A DNA stretch of 64,000 bases from positions 62,001 through 126,000 of the forward strand of contig JBBSCB010000005.1 of the NCBI GenBank assembly GCA_038250675.1, given 5' to 3'. Made by a program: the position numbers and the translations under genes. Positions within the stretch are counted from its first letter, which is position 1. The number at the start of each line of letters is the position of its first letter. Below the pieces are notes generated by a model. The model ran no database searches, was not told where the DNA came from, and saw only the letters and a program-made list of their open reading frames with translations. Shown piece after piece: positions 19,761 through 27,948 of this stretch. Source of the stretch: JAICUF01 sp038250675. Lineage in GTDB: Bacteria; Gemmatimonadota; Gemmatimonadetes; Gemmatimonadales; GWC2-71-9.

Positions 19761-21197
19761 ATGCCATCCAACACCCCCGAGCACGCCACCGCCGAGCGCG
19801 CCGCGCTCACCCGCGCCACGGCGTTGGCGTTCGAGTTCCTGGATTCGCTGGATGACGCGTCCGTCGCCGCCACCGCCACGCTGGCCGAACTGCGCGCGCG
19901 GTTTGCCCGGCCGCTGCCGGAGCTGGGCACCGACCCGGTGACCGTCGTCGAGGAGCTGGCGCGTGATGCGGAAGGCGGACTGGTGGGCACGGCGGGCGGG
20001 CGGTTTTACGGCTGGGTCATCGGCGCCGGGCTCCCCGCAGCCCTCGCCGCCGACTGGCTCACCGGCACCTGGGACCAGAACGCCGGCCTCTACGCCTGCA
20101 GCCCCGCCGCCGCCGTGGTGGAGGAAGTCTGCGGCGCCTGGCTCAAGGACGTGCTGGGCCTGCCGGCCGGCGCGTCGTTCGCGCTGGTCACCGGCTGCCA
20201 GATGGCGCACGTCACCTGTCTCGCCGCCGCGCGGCATGCGCTGCTCGCGCGCGCCGGCTGGGACGTCAACCGCGATGGCCTGAGCGGCGCACCCGCGCTC
20301 CGCATCATCACCTCCAACGAGGTGCACGGCACCTGCACCCGCGCGGTGAAGCTGCTGGGCCTGGGCACCGCCAGCATGACCATCCTCCCTGCCGATGACG
20401 CGTCCCGGCTCCCGCCGGCGTCACTCCGCGCGGCGCTCGCACGCGATACCGACCGGCCGGCGATCGTCATCCTCAATGCCGGCGACGTCAACCGCGGCGC
20501 CTTCGACGCCTTTCCCGAACTGATCGCGATTGCACACAAGGCCGGTGCGTGGGTGCACGTGGACGGCGCGATGGGCCTCTGGTGCAACGCGACGCCGGAG
20601 TTCCGCCACCTGCTCGCCGGCGCGGAAGCCGCCGACTCGTGGGCCACCGACGGCCACAAGTGGCTCAATGTGCCGTACGACTCGGGCTACGCCTTCGTGG
20701 CCCACCCGGAGCATCACCGCGCCGGGATGGAGCACCGCGCCAGCTACCTGGTCCACGCCGCCGACGCGCGCGACGAGCTCGACTGGACCCCGGAGCATTC
20801 GCGCCGCGCCCGCGGCTTTGCCACCTGGGCCGCACTCCGGGAACTGGGCCGATCCGGGCTCGCGGACCTGATCGAGCGCTGCTGCCGTCATGCGCACGCG
20901 CTCGTGACGCGGATCGGCGCGCTGGAAGGCGCGCGCACCATCAGCGTCCCGATCATCAACCAGGGACTGGTGCGCTTCTACGATCCGGCCGAGGGAGCCA
21001 CCGAGGCGGACCACGACCGGCGAACCGACGCGGTGATGGCCGCGATCAACGCGAGCGGCGAGGCGTTCTTTACCGGGACGACCTGGCGGGGGATGCGCTG
21101 CATGCGGGTGAGCGTCTCGAGCTGGCGCACCACCGCGGGCGACGTGGATCGCGCGGTGGTGGCGGCGGCACTGGCGCTCGAGGTGGTGCCGGGGTGA
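19761..21197 (+). CDS. PLP-dependent group II decarboxylase-like enzyme (aromatic-L-amino-acid decarboxylase family)
   Basis: 478 aa, fold type I. Visible hallmarks: RFYGWVIGAGLPAALAADWL at the N-terminus, the PLP-stacking region VTGCQMAHVTCLAAARHAL, VHVDGAMGLW with the Asp that binds the pyridine N, and the Schiff-base Lys in TDGHKWLNVPYDSG, followed by YLVHAADARDELDWTPE. Relatives decarboxylate aromatic or acidic amino acids or act as tyrosine/aspartate decarboxylases; substrate residues cannot be read. It stands alone, 46 bp after the lipoprotein gene and convergent with the carotenoid operon. Confidence 0.88.
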   Translation: MPSNTPEHATAERAALTRATALAFEFLDSLDDASVAATATLAELRARFARPLPELGTDPVTVVEELARDAEGGLVGTAGGRFYGWVIGAGLPAALAADWLTGTWDQNAGLYACSPAAAVVEEVCGAWLKDVLGLPAGASFALVTGCQMAHVTCLAAARHALLARAGWDVNRDGLSGAPALRIITSNEVHGTCTRAVKLLGLGTASMTILPADDASRLPPASLRAALARDTDRPAIVILNAGDVNRGAFDAFPELIAIAHKAGAWVHVDGAMGLWCNATPEFRHLLAGAEAADSWATDGHKWLNVPYDSGYAFVAHPEHHRAGMEHRASYLVHAADARDELDWTPEHSRRARGFATWAALRELGRSGLADLIERCCRHAHALVTRIGALEGARTISVPIINQGLVRFYDPAEGATEADHDRRTDAVMAAINASGEAFFTGTTWRGMRCMRVSVSSWRTTAGDVDRAVVAAALALEVVPG

Positions 21198-21210
21198 GCG
21201 CGGCGCGCGA

Positions 21211-21660
21211 TCAGCTCCGGGTCACCATCGCCCAGAGGCCGTAGAAGAGCGCCAGCGTCGAGCTCCATCCCACCACGCTCCAGCGGAGGAAGAGCCGCCG
21301 GAGTGCCGCGTCGTCGCCCGGCGCCAGCCGCTCCATCCGGAGCTGGTCGGGCAGCAGCAGCACCAGCCAAAGCACCGTGGTCACTGCCAGCGCCCCGATT
21401 CCGTGCCGCACCCACGGCGTCCGCCAGACATCGATCCCCTCGTGCAGCGCGAGCTGGATCCCGGTGAACGTCAGCAGCGTCCCGCCCGTCACGGTAAAGA
21501 CCCAGTCGGCCAGCATGACGGCGCGCGCGGTCCGCGCAAACGGCACCACGTTCCGCGCCCGGTAGAACACGATGGCCCAGAAGCCGGTGACAGTGACGTT
21601 GCCGAGCAGGATCACGGCGCCGAAGATGTGCAGCGCCTTGAGCACGAGCACGCTAGCCAT
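21211..21660 (-). CDS. DUF2269 integral membrane protein
   Basis: 149 aa from ATG 21660 with four hydrophobic helices. The start MASVLVLKALHIFGAVILLG and the sequence GNVTVTGFWAIVFYRAR match the DUF2269 family. Its start overlaps the stop of the acyltransferase gene by 8 bp, making it the last gene of the carH-crtI-crtB-acyltransferase operon. Function unknown; a membrane role linked to pigment or lipid is only suggested by position. Confidence 0.8.
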   Translation of the reverse strand: MASVLVLKALHIFGAVILLGNVTVTGFWAIVFYRARNVVPFARTARAVMLADWVFTVTGGTLLTFTGIQLALHEGIDVWRTPWVRHGIGALAVTTVLWLVLLLPDQLRMERLAPGDDAALRRLFLRWSVVGWSSTLALFYGLWAMVTRS

Positions 21661-22432
21661 TCCGGGGGTCAAATTCCCCGGGCAGCAGCCCGATGGCGTG
21701 GCGGAACCGGTCCATCTTCTTGTTGGCGGAGAGCGACCCCGCGACCAGCGGGCGGAAGCCGTCGAGCGATTCGGCCGCGAGGCGGCGGTCGAGCGATGCC
21801 ACGGTCTCCCCCAGCCGCCGCTCGATGCGATCGGCCAGCGCGTGGCGGCCGGGCCCGGCACGCGGCTCGACGGTCCACGGCGCGCCGGTGAACGCGAACG
21901 CCTCGGGGCGCTGTTCGCCGCGAAAGACGTAGCGAAACGCCACCGGGCAGATCCGGACCGCGCCCGCCGCCGCCGCGGCCAGCGCCAGGTGCGCCGCGCC
22001 CCGCTCGCAGCCGCTGACCGGCTCCGCGGCTGGCCGGCGCGCGCCCTGGGGAAACATCCAGACCGCGACCCCGGGCATGAGCTCGGCGCGCGCGGCCTCG
22101 AGGTCGGCATAGGCACCGCGGGGGGAGTCCCGGCGGAGCGACATCGCGCCCACGCGGAGGAAGAGCCGGTACCGGGCCAGGTGCCGCGCCTCCATCAGCA
22201 CGCGGAAGCCCAGGCCTGACGCGCCGGTGAGGAGGCAGGCGAGGAAGCCGTCCCACCAGTTGGTGTGGTTGGCGACGCAGAGGGTGGGAAGCGAGCCGTC
22301 GAGCGCGGCGCCCGATTCCTCCCCCCGGTAGACGCCGGCAAAATGGCGGCGGGCCTGGCGGCGGAGGTACTGGTCAAAGGCCCATGCCGCGGGCCGGGTG
22401 GGACGCCGGAACCGGAGCGGCCGATCGTTCAG
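21653..22432 (-). CDS. PlsC-like lysophospholipid/glycolipid acyltransferase with a CTG start
   Basis: 259 aa when started at CTG 22432, which overlaps the crtB stop as CTGA and has AGGAG 5 nt upstream. No ATG, GTG or TTG is in frame between 22204 and the crtB end; starting at GTG 22201 would remove the catalytic motif. The family marks are VANHTNWWDGF (NHx4D) and MFPQGARR (the FPEGxR box with Gln for Glu). Such enzymes acylate lysophosphatidate or, in pigment clusters, sugar-linked carotenoids. The place in a carotenoid operon suggests acylation of a carotenoid or membrane lipid (inference). Confidence 0.83.
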   Translation of the reverse strand: MNDRPLRFRRPTRPAAWAFDQYLRRQARRHFAGVYRGEESGAALDGSLPTLCVANHTNWWDGFLACLLTGASGLGFRVLMEARHLARYRLFLRVGAMSLRRDSPRGAYADLEAARAELMPGVAVWMFPQGARRPAAEPVSGCERGAAHLALAAAAAGAVRICPVAFRYVFRGEQRPEAFAFTGAPWTVEPRAGPGRHALADRIERRLGETVASLDRRLAAESLDGFRPLVAGSLSANKKMDRFRHAIGLLPGEFDPRNG

Positions 22433-23343
22433 AGCGACTCCTGCGATGGGGACAAGGCGAGGAGAGCGGGCGGCTCGCGCAGCAGCGCCCGACCCAGAAT
22501 GGCCAGCTTGCGCGGCGTCGAAACATAGGCCCGCGCCCGGAAGACATCGTAACCCAGCCGCTCGATTCCGTCGAGGATTCCGGCGTAGGTCCGCTGCAGG
22601 AGCCGCACCGTCAGGCGCGACCCGTCGCCCGGGAAGAGTCGCACCACGACGTCCGCCGCGTCGAACCAGGCCCGCGCCCGCGCCACCTGGAAGCGCATCA
22701 GCGCGCGGAACTCCGGCGTCACCCGCCGCTCGGCCAGCATCTCGTGCGTCACGCCAAATTGCCGGAGCTCGTCGGCCGGGAGGTAGCAGCGGCCGACGGC
22801 CAGGTCCTCGCCCACGTCGCGCAGGACGTTGGTGAGCTGCATGGCGACGCCGAGCCCCACGCCCGGCTCCCGATACCGCTCGGGTGCGGCGCCCAGCACC
22901 GGCCCCAGCATCAGCCCGACGCCGCCCGCCACCAGCCGACAGTAGTGCTCGAGCGACGCAAAGTCAGGAAACGCGACGGGGTCCAGATCGGTGGCGACGC
23001 CGTCGAGCAGCGCGAGAAGCGGCGCGAGCGGGACGTCGTGGCGGGTGAGCGTGTCGGCCAGCGCCAGCCAGCGCTCGTCCGCCGGCTCCTCCCCGGCGTG
23101 GATCGCGACCACCGTGGCGGCGAGGTCGGCCAGGGCGAGGCGGGTGTCGGTCACGCTCTGGTCGCCGCGCTCATCCACAAGGTTGTCAGCGTGGCGGCAG
23201 TAGCCGTAGAGCGCGAACACCGCGCGCCGCTTGGCTCGCGGCAGGAACCGGCTCGCAAAGTAGAAGCTGCGCGCCCACTCGGCGGTCACCTGCTCCGCCT
23301 CTCGGTAGCTCCGCTCCAGCGCGAGGGCGCGGCGACCGGTCAC
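22429..23343 (-). CDS. crtB: Phytoene synthase
   Basis: 304 aa. Both Asp-rich prenyl-phosphate motifs of trans-isoprenyl synthases are present: CRHADNLVDE (first DxxxD region) and NVLRDVGEDL (second), plus SFYFASRFLP near the N-terminus. The enzyme condenses two geranylgeranyl diphosphates to phytoene (the squalene-synthase reaction class). It starts with GTG 23343, overlapping the crtI stop (GTGA), and its own stop overlaps the acyltransferase start. The context with crtI and a CarH-type regulator supports phytoene over squalene as product. Confidence 0.92.
   Translation of the reverse strand: MTGRRALALERSYREAEQVTAEWARSFYFASRFLPRAKRRAVFALYGYCRHADNLVDERGDQSVTDTRLALADLAATVVAIHAGEEPADERWLALADTLTRHDVPLAPLLALLDGVATDLDPVAFPDFASLEHYCRLVAGGVGLMLGPVLGAAPERYREPGVGLGVAMQLTNVLRDVGEDLAVGRCYLPADELRQFGVTHEMLAERRVTPEFRALMRFQVARARAWFDAADVVVRLFPGDGSRLTVRLLQRTYAGILDGIERLGYDVFRARAYVSTPRKLAILGRALLREPPALLALSPSQESL
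22438..22442 (-). promoter_or_regulatory. Shine-Dalgarno deciding the CTG start of the acyltransferase gene
   Basis: AGGAG on the minus strand inside the last codons of crtB, 5 nt before CTG 22432. The spacing is ideal and the start overlaps the TGA stop of crtB exactly as ATGA overlaps do elsewhere in this window. Confidence 0.6.
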
Positions 23344-24809
23344 GCCGCCATCTCCTCGCCGATCCGCTCGGCCACGCAGCGGCCGGAAATCATCGCCATC
23401 GGGATGCCGCAGCCGGGATGGGTGCTCTGGCCCACGAAGAAGAGGTTCCGGTAACGGGCGTGGCGGTTGTGCGGACGGAAGTAGCCCACCTGGGTGAGCC
23501 CGTGCGCCAGCCCGAACGCTTCCGAGCGGGTGGCGCCGAAGTCGTCCCGGAAATCGTCGGGCGTGAAGCGCCGCCGGGTGACGATGTGCCGGCGGAGGTC
23601 GGTGAGCCCAAACCGCTCCAGCCGCTCCAGCATCTCCGCCTCCAGCCGCGGCCCCTCGATGCCCCAGTCGATCGGCCGCGCCGGGTCCTGGCTCGGCACC
23701 GGGACCAGCACGTAGATGTTCTCCCCGCCGGCCGGTGCCAGCGACGGGTCGGTCTTGCTGGGGTTGCAGATGTAGTAGGCCGGGTCGGCCGGGACCCGGT
23801 GCCTGGTGAAGATCTCGCCGCAGCAGCGCTCGAGGTCGGCCGGCACGATGAGGTTGTGGTGCGGCAGTTCGGGGTAGGTGCGGTCCACTCCGAGGTATAG
23901 GAGAAACGCCGAGCAGCTATAGGCCATCGTCCCGGCCCGCTCGTGCGGCTCGCTCAGGAGCGTCTCGTAAGCGTAGGGGAGGTCGGCGTTGACCAGCACG
24001 ATATCGGCCCGGCGGACGCTGCCGTCGGCCAGCTCGGCGCCGATCACCCGGTCGCGCTCCTTCACCAGCGACGTGACGGGAGTGTCGTACTCGAACCGCA
24101 CGCCCAGCTCGGTGGCGAGCCGCGCGATGGCGCGGGGCATGGCGTGCATGCCGCCCATGGGGAACCAGAGCCCGCCCGCCACCTCGGTGAACGGGAGCAG
24201 ACTGTAGATCGCCATCGACTCGTACGGCGAGAGCCCCAGGTAGAGCGACTGGAAGCTGAACGCGTTGCGGAGCCGGTCGTCGGCAAAGTAGCGGCCCACC
24301 AGCCGGCGCAGCCGGCCCAGGGCGCCGCTCCCCGCCAGGAGTCCCGCGTCACCCAGCCGGAAGTAGTCGCGGCGGCGGTGGACGTTCCGGTCCACGAACG
24401 CGAGGCCGGTGCGATAGAGTTTGGCGGTATCGGCCAGGAACCGGAGGAAGCGGGGGCCGGCGCCCGGCTCGATCCGCTCGACGCCGTCGAGCATCGTGTT
24501 GATCCGGCTGCTGACGTCGAGCGTCGAGCCGTCGGCGTAGTAGATCCGGTAGTTGGGATCGAGCTGCCGGAGCTCGAGGTAATCGTCCAGCTCCCGGCCG
24601 GCGTCCCGGAAGAGGGCCCGCAGGTAGTCCACCATCAGGAGGAGGGTGGGGCCGGTGTCGAAGGTGTACCCCTCCGATTCCCAGCGGCCGCAGCGGCCGC
24701 CGGGCACGGCATGGCGCTCGAGCACCGTGACGTCGTACCCCTGGGTCCGGAGACGGACGGCGGCGGCGAGCCCGCCCAGTCCCGCGCCGACGACGAGCAC
24801 GGTGGTCAT
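23340..24809 (-). CDS. crtI: Phytoene desaturase (CrtI-type)
   Basis: 489 aa from ATG 24809. N-terminal FAD-binding Rossmann motif VLVVGAGLGGLAAAVRLRTQGYDV, then HAVPGGRCGRWE; the C-terminal FAD signature STHPGCGIPM is the standard bacterial CrtI ending (FVGQSTHPGCGIPM). The protein desaturates phytoene to lycopene or neurosporene at the membrane. Its ATG lies 1 nt after the regulator stop and its stop overlaps crtB. No cyclase, hydratase or ketolase lies beside it, so an acyclic carotenoid product is likely unless other genes act elsewhere. Confidence 0.93.
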   Translation of the reverse strand: MTTVLVVGAGLGGLAAAVRLRTQGYDVTVLERHAVPGGRCGRWESEGYTFDTGPTLLLMVDYLRALFRDAGRELDDYLELRQLDPNYRIYYADGSTLDVSSRINTMLDGVERIEPGAGPRFLRFLADTAKLYRTGLAFVDRNVHRRRDYFRLGDAGLLAGSGALGRLRRLVGRYFADDRLRNAFSFQSLYLGLSPYESMAIYSLLPFTEVAGGLWFPMGGMHAMPRAIARLATELGVRFEYDTPVTSLVKERDRVIGAELADGSVRRADIVLVNADLPYAYETLLSEPHERAGTMAYSCSAFLLYLGVDRTYPELPHHNLIVPADLERCCGEIFTRHRVPADPAYYICNPSKTDPSLAPAGGENIYVLVPVPSQDPARPIDWGIEGPRLEAEMLERLERFGLTDLRRHIVTRRRFTPDDFRDDFGATRSEAFGLAHGLTQVGYFRPHNRHARYRNLFFVGQSTHPGCGIPMAMISGRCVAERIGEEMAA

Positions 24810-24810
24810 G

Positions 24811-25668
24811 TCAGTGCACCTCGAAAGCGGCGTCGCCGGTGCGGAAGCCGAGCCCCTGGAACATCCGGTCGAGCGGCTCGGCGCCTGCGCCGCCGATCGC
24901 CAGCGACGCGCCTGGCGGAAGCCGGGACGGCAGCGACGCCAGCCCGCCGGCCCGCCGCTCGGCCAGTGCGGGATCGGCGACGCTGAGCGCAATGAGCGCG
25001 GGCCGGAGCTTCCACGCCGCCTCCAGCATGTCGTCCAGCGGGAGGTCGGGGCCGAGGTAGTGCACCTGCCACCCGAGTTCCTGCGCGCCGGTGAGGGCGG
25101 AGAGGATGCCCCACTCGTGGCGCTCGCCGGGGATGCCGGCGCCCAGCACGAGCGGGCCGTTGCTGCGGGCAAAGCGGAGCCCGCCCTTGAGCGCATGCAC
25201 CACCACCTCGCTCGCCAGGTGTTCGGCCGAGACCGGGAGCTTGCCCAGCGCCCAGAGATCACCAACGGCCTGGGACAGCGGGATCACCACGACCCGGGCA
25301 AAGCCGCTGAGCCCGCGGAGCGAGAGCTGCTGCGCCACCGCCGACTCCAGCCGCTCGCGGTCGAACGCCTTGATCGCATCCAGCATCGCCCCGAACGGCG
25401 ACCCGTCCAGCTCGCGCCCCTCGGCGCGGGCGATGACCTCCTCCACCGGGCGCGCGACCAGATCGCCGATCCGCTCGCCACCGCTGATCAGCCGGGCATA
25501 TGAGCGGAGCAGCGCCACCTGCTCGGCGCTGTATGCGCGATAGCCGTTGGGCTGCCGGACCGGACGCACCACGTCGTAGCGGCGCTCCCACGCGCGGAGG
25601 CGCGCGGGCTCGAGGCCGGTGAGCTGGGACACCTCGTGAATTTCGTACTGGCGGTCAGGCGTACTCAT
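24811..25668 (-). CDS. carH: MerR-type regulator with B12-binding domain (CarH/LitR-like photoreceptor)
   Basis: 285 aa. MerR helix-turn-helix at ~8-75 (EIHEVSQLTGLEPARLRAWE, NGYRAYS). The middle four-helix part contains W-x9-EH (WALGKLPVSAEH), the motif that caps the upper face of adenosylcobalamin in CarH. The C-terminal Rossmann domain carries E-x-H-x2-G (ERHEWG), whose His is the lower cobalt ligand. CarH represses carotenoid genes in the dark and releases DNA when light breaks the Co-C bond. The residue after the Trp is Ala here, whereas Thermus CarH has a His that ligates cobalt after illumination (from memory). First gene of the crt operon. Confidence 0.9.
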   Translation of the reverse strand: MSTPDRQYEIHEVSQLTGLEPARLRAWERRYDVVRPVRQPNGYRAYSAEQVALLRSYARLISGGERIGDLVARPVEEVIARAEGRELDGSPFGAMLDAIKAFDRERLESAVAQQLSLRGLSGFARVVVIPLSQAVGDLWALGKLPVSAEHLASEVVVHALKGGLRFARSNGPLVLGAGIPGERHEWGILSALTGAQELGWQVHYLGPDLPLDDMLEAAWKLRPALIALSVADPALAERRAGGLASLPSRLPPGASLAIGGAGAEPLDRMFQGLGFRTGDAAFEVH

Positions 25669-25675
25669 GGCCGGG

Positions 25676-25690
25676 TCCCACGGTGTGGGA
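25676..25690. promoter_or_regulatory. Inverted repeat upstream of the carH start, candidate operator
   Basis: TCCCAC-GGT-GTGGGA, a perfect 6-bp inverted repeat with a 3-bp centre, 8 bp upstream of the carH ATG. CarH proteins usually repress their own operon from sites at the promoter; no clear -10/-35 was identified here, so the assignment is weak. Confidence 0.3.
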
Positions 25691-25851
25691 TGGACACTGT
25701 CGAAGCTCCGGGTAGGGGACGTTGAACATGATACCCCCGAGCCGGGCCGAAGTTCAGCCCTCCGGCCGCGGTTTTCCCCCGCCCCGTCGCCCCGATTACT
25801 TTCCTTATAGAGCGGCCGGCCAGCCGCCGCACCGATCTGCGTACCGCATGC

Positions 25852-25857
25852 AAGGAG
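25852..25857 (+). promoter_or_regulatory. Shine-Dalgarno deciding the CTG start of transketolase
   Basis: Perfect AAGGAG, 6 nt before an in-frame CTG at 25864. The only nearby ATG (25848) is in another frame and upstream of the ribosome site. The first in-frame ATG (25987) lies inside the conserved transketolase core. Confidence 0.65.
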
Positions 25858-25863
25858 TTCCCC

Positions 25864-27948
25864 CTGAAGACCGACACTTCCCCCGCCGCCTCGGCCCGTC
25901 CATTACCCGCGACTCCCGGCGGTGCCGCCGCGGATGACGACGGGGCGCAGGCCTGGCTCAGCATCAATACGATTCGCGCGCTGGCGATGGACGCCGTGCA
26001 GGCGGCCGACTCGGGGCATCCGGGCACGCCGATGTCGCTGGCGCCCGTGGCGTACGTACTCTGGCACCACCTGCTCCGCCACAATCCGGCCAATCCGCAC
26101 TGGGACGATCGCGACCGGTTCGTGCTCTCCTGCGGCCACGCGTCAATGCTGCTCTACTCGATCCTCTACCTGAGCGGCTACGAGCTTTCGCTGGACGATC
26201 TCCGGCAGTTCCGCCAGTGGGGCTCGAAGACGCCGGGCCATCCCGAGCTGCATCACACGCCGGGCGTTGAGACCACGACCGGCCCGCTGGGCCAGGGCGT
26301 GGGCAACGCCGTCGGCATGGCGATCGCCGAGCAGTTCCTGGCGGCGCGGTTCAACCGGCCGGGATTCGAGGTGGTGAACCACCTCATCTGGGCCTTTGCC
26401 AGCGATGGCGACATGATGGAAGGAGTGTCCAGCGAGGCGTCGTCGCTCGCGGGTCACCTCAAGCTCGGCAATCTCTGCGTGGTGTACGATGACAACCACA
26501 TCACCATCGACGGCCACACCGACATCTCGTTCACCGAGGACGTGGGCCAGCGCTACGAGGCGTACGGCTGGCACGTGCAGCACGTGCACGGCGGCAACGA
26601 TCTCGACGCCATCGCCGTGGCCCTCGAAGCTGCGCGCGCCGAGACCGAGCGGCCGAGCATGATCGTGCTGCGGACGATCATCGGCGACCCCGCACCCACC
26701 AAGCGTGACACGCCGGAGGCGCACGGCTCGCCGCTGGGCGCCGACGAAGTGCGGCGCACCAAGGGAATCCTCGGCTGGCCCGAGGAGCCGCCCTTCTACG
26801 TGCCGGACGAGGCGCTGGCCCACTGGCGCCAGGCGGTGCCGCGCGGCAAGGCGCTGGAGCGCGACTGGGACCAGATGTTCGCGCGGTACGCCGGGGCGCA
26901 TCCCGAGCTGGCGGCGGAGTACCGGCGCTGGATGAAGGGCGAGCTGCCGGACGGCTGGGACAAGGGGCTGCCGACGCTGACGCCCGCGCAGGGCCCGCTG
27001 GCGACGCGGCAGGCCTCGGGCAAGGCGCTCGACGCGCTGGCAAGGACGCTACCGAATCTCATGGGTGGCTCCGCCGACCTGGGCGGCAGCACCGGCGTCA
27101 CGCTCACCGACGGCGGCGTGTTCGCGCCGGACCATCCGGGACGAGTGCTGCACTACGGCGTGCGGGAGCACGCGATGGGCGCCGCGATGAACGGGATGGC
27201 GGTGCACGGCGGGGTGCGGCCGTTCGGCAGCACCTTCTTTGTCTTCACCGATTACATGAAGCCGGCCATCCGCCTGGCCGCCATCATGAAGGCGCCGACG
27301 ATCTACATCTGCACCCACGATTCCATCGGCCTGGGAGAGGACGGCCCCACGCACCAGCCGATTGGCCAGCTCGCCATGCTGCGCGCCATTCCCGGAATGA
27401 GCGTCATCCGCCCGGCGGACGCGACCGAGACGATCGAGGCGTGGCGCGTCGCGATCCGCCATACCGGCGGCCCCTGCATGCTGGTGCTGACCCGCCAGAA
27501 GCTGCCGATCCTCGACCGTACGAAGCTGGCGCCGGCGGACGGCGTGGCCCGCGGCGCGTACGTGCTGTGCGAGCCGGACGGCGGCGCCGAGGCGATCCTG
27601 ATCGGCACGGGCTCCGAGGTGAGCATCGCGCTCGACGCGGCGGAGCAGCTTGGCCGCGAGGGAATCCGCGCGCGGGTCGTCTCGATGCCGTCATGGGATC
27701 TCTTCGAGGCCCAGACCCAGGCGTACCGCGACGAGGTGCTCCCACCGGCGATCCGCGCCCGCGTGGCGATCGAGGCGGCCGCCTCGCTCGGCTGGCATCG
27801 CTGGATCACCGACGAAGGCGTCTTCCTCGGGCTTGATCATTTCGGCGCGTCGGCGCCGGCGGAGCGGCTGTTCAAGGAATTCGGGCTGACACCGGACCAT
27901 GCGGCGGCCGCGGTCCGCACGCTTCTGCATCGAAAGAAGGCCACATGA
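25864..27948 (+). CDS. tkt: Transketolase
   Basis: 694 aa with a CTG start. Starting at the first in-frame ATG (25987) would cut into SINTIRALAMDAVQAADSGH, the conserved N-terminal core, so the start must be upstream; CTG 25864 behind AAGGAG is the best choice. Thiamine-diphosphate motif SDGDMMEGVSSEASSLAGHL...VYDDN, substrate-binding HTPGVETTTGPLGQG, and the pyrimidine domain with YGVREHAMGAAMNGMAVHGG and HDSIGLGEDGPTHQP. It transfers two-carbon units in the non-oxidative pentose phosphate pathway. Overlaps transaldolase by 4 bp (ATGA). Confidence 0.94.
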   Translation: MKTDTSPAASARPLPATPGGAAADDDGAQAWLSINTIRALAMDAVQAADSGHPGTPMSLAPVAYVLWHHLLRHNPANPHWDDRDRFVLSCGHASMLLYSILYLSGYELSLDDLRQFRQWGSKTPGHPELHHTPGVETTTGPLGQGVGNAVGMAIAEQFLAARFNRPGFEVVNHLIWAFASDGDMMEGVSSEASSLAGHLKLGNLCVVYDDNHITIDGHTDISFTEDVGQRYEAYGWHVQHVHGGNDLDAIAVALEAARAETERPSMIVLRTIIGDPAPTKRDTPEAHGSPLGADEVRRTKGILGWPEEPPFYVPDEALAHWRQAVPRGKALERDWDQMFARYAGAHPELAAEYRRWMKGELPDGWDKGLPTLTPAQGPLATRQASGKALDALARTLPNLMGGSADLGGSTGVTLTDGGVFAPDHPGRVLHYGVREHAMGAAMNGMAVHGGVRPFGSTFFVFTDYMKPAIRLAAIMKAPTIYICTHDSIGLGEDGPTHQPIGQLAMLRAIPGMSVIRPADATETIEAWRVAIRHTGGPCMLVLTRQKLPILDRTKLAPADGVARGAYVLCEPDGGAEAILIGTGSEVSIALDAAEQLGREGIRARVVSMPSWDLFEAQTQAYRDEVLPPAIRARVAIEAAASLGWHRWITDEGVFLGLDHFGASAPAERLFKEFGLTPDHAAAAVRTLLHRKKAT

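Noticed and set aside
25848..25937. ATG 25848 as transketolase start or a short leader peptide
   Set aside because: Out of frame with transketolase and located before the AAGGAG ribosome site; no sign of a conserved peptide.
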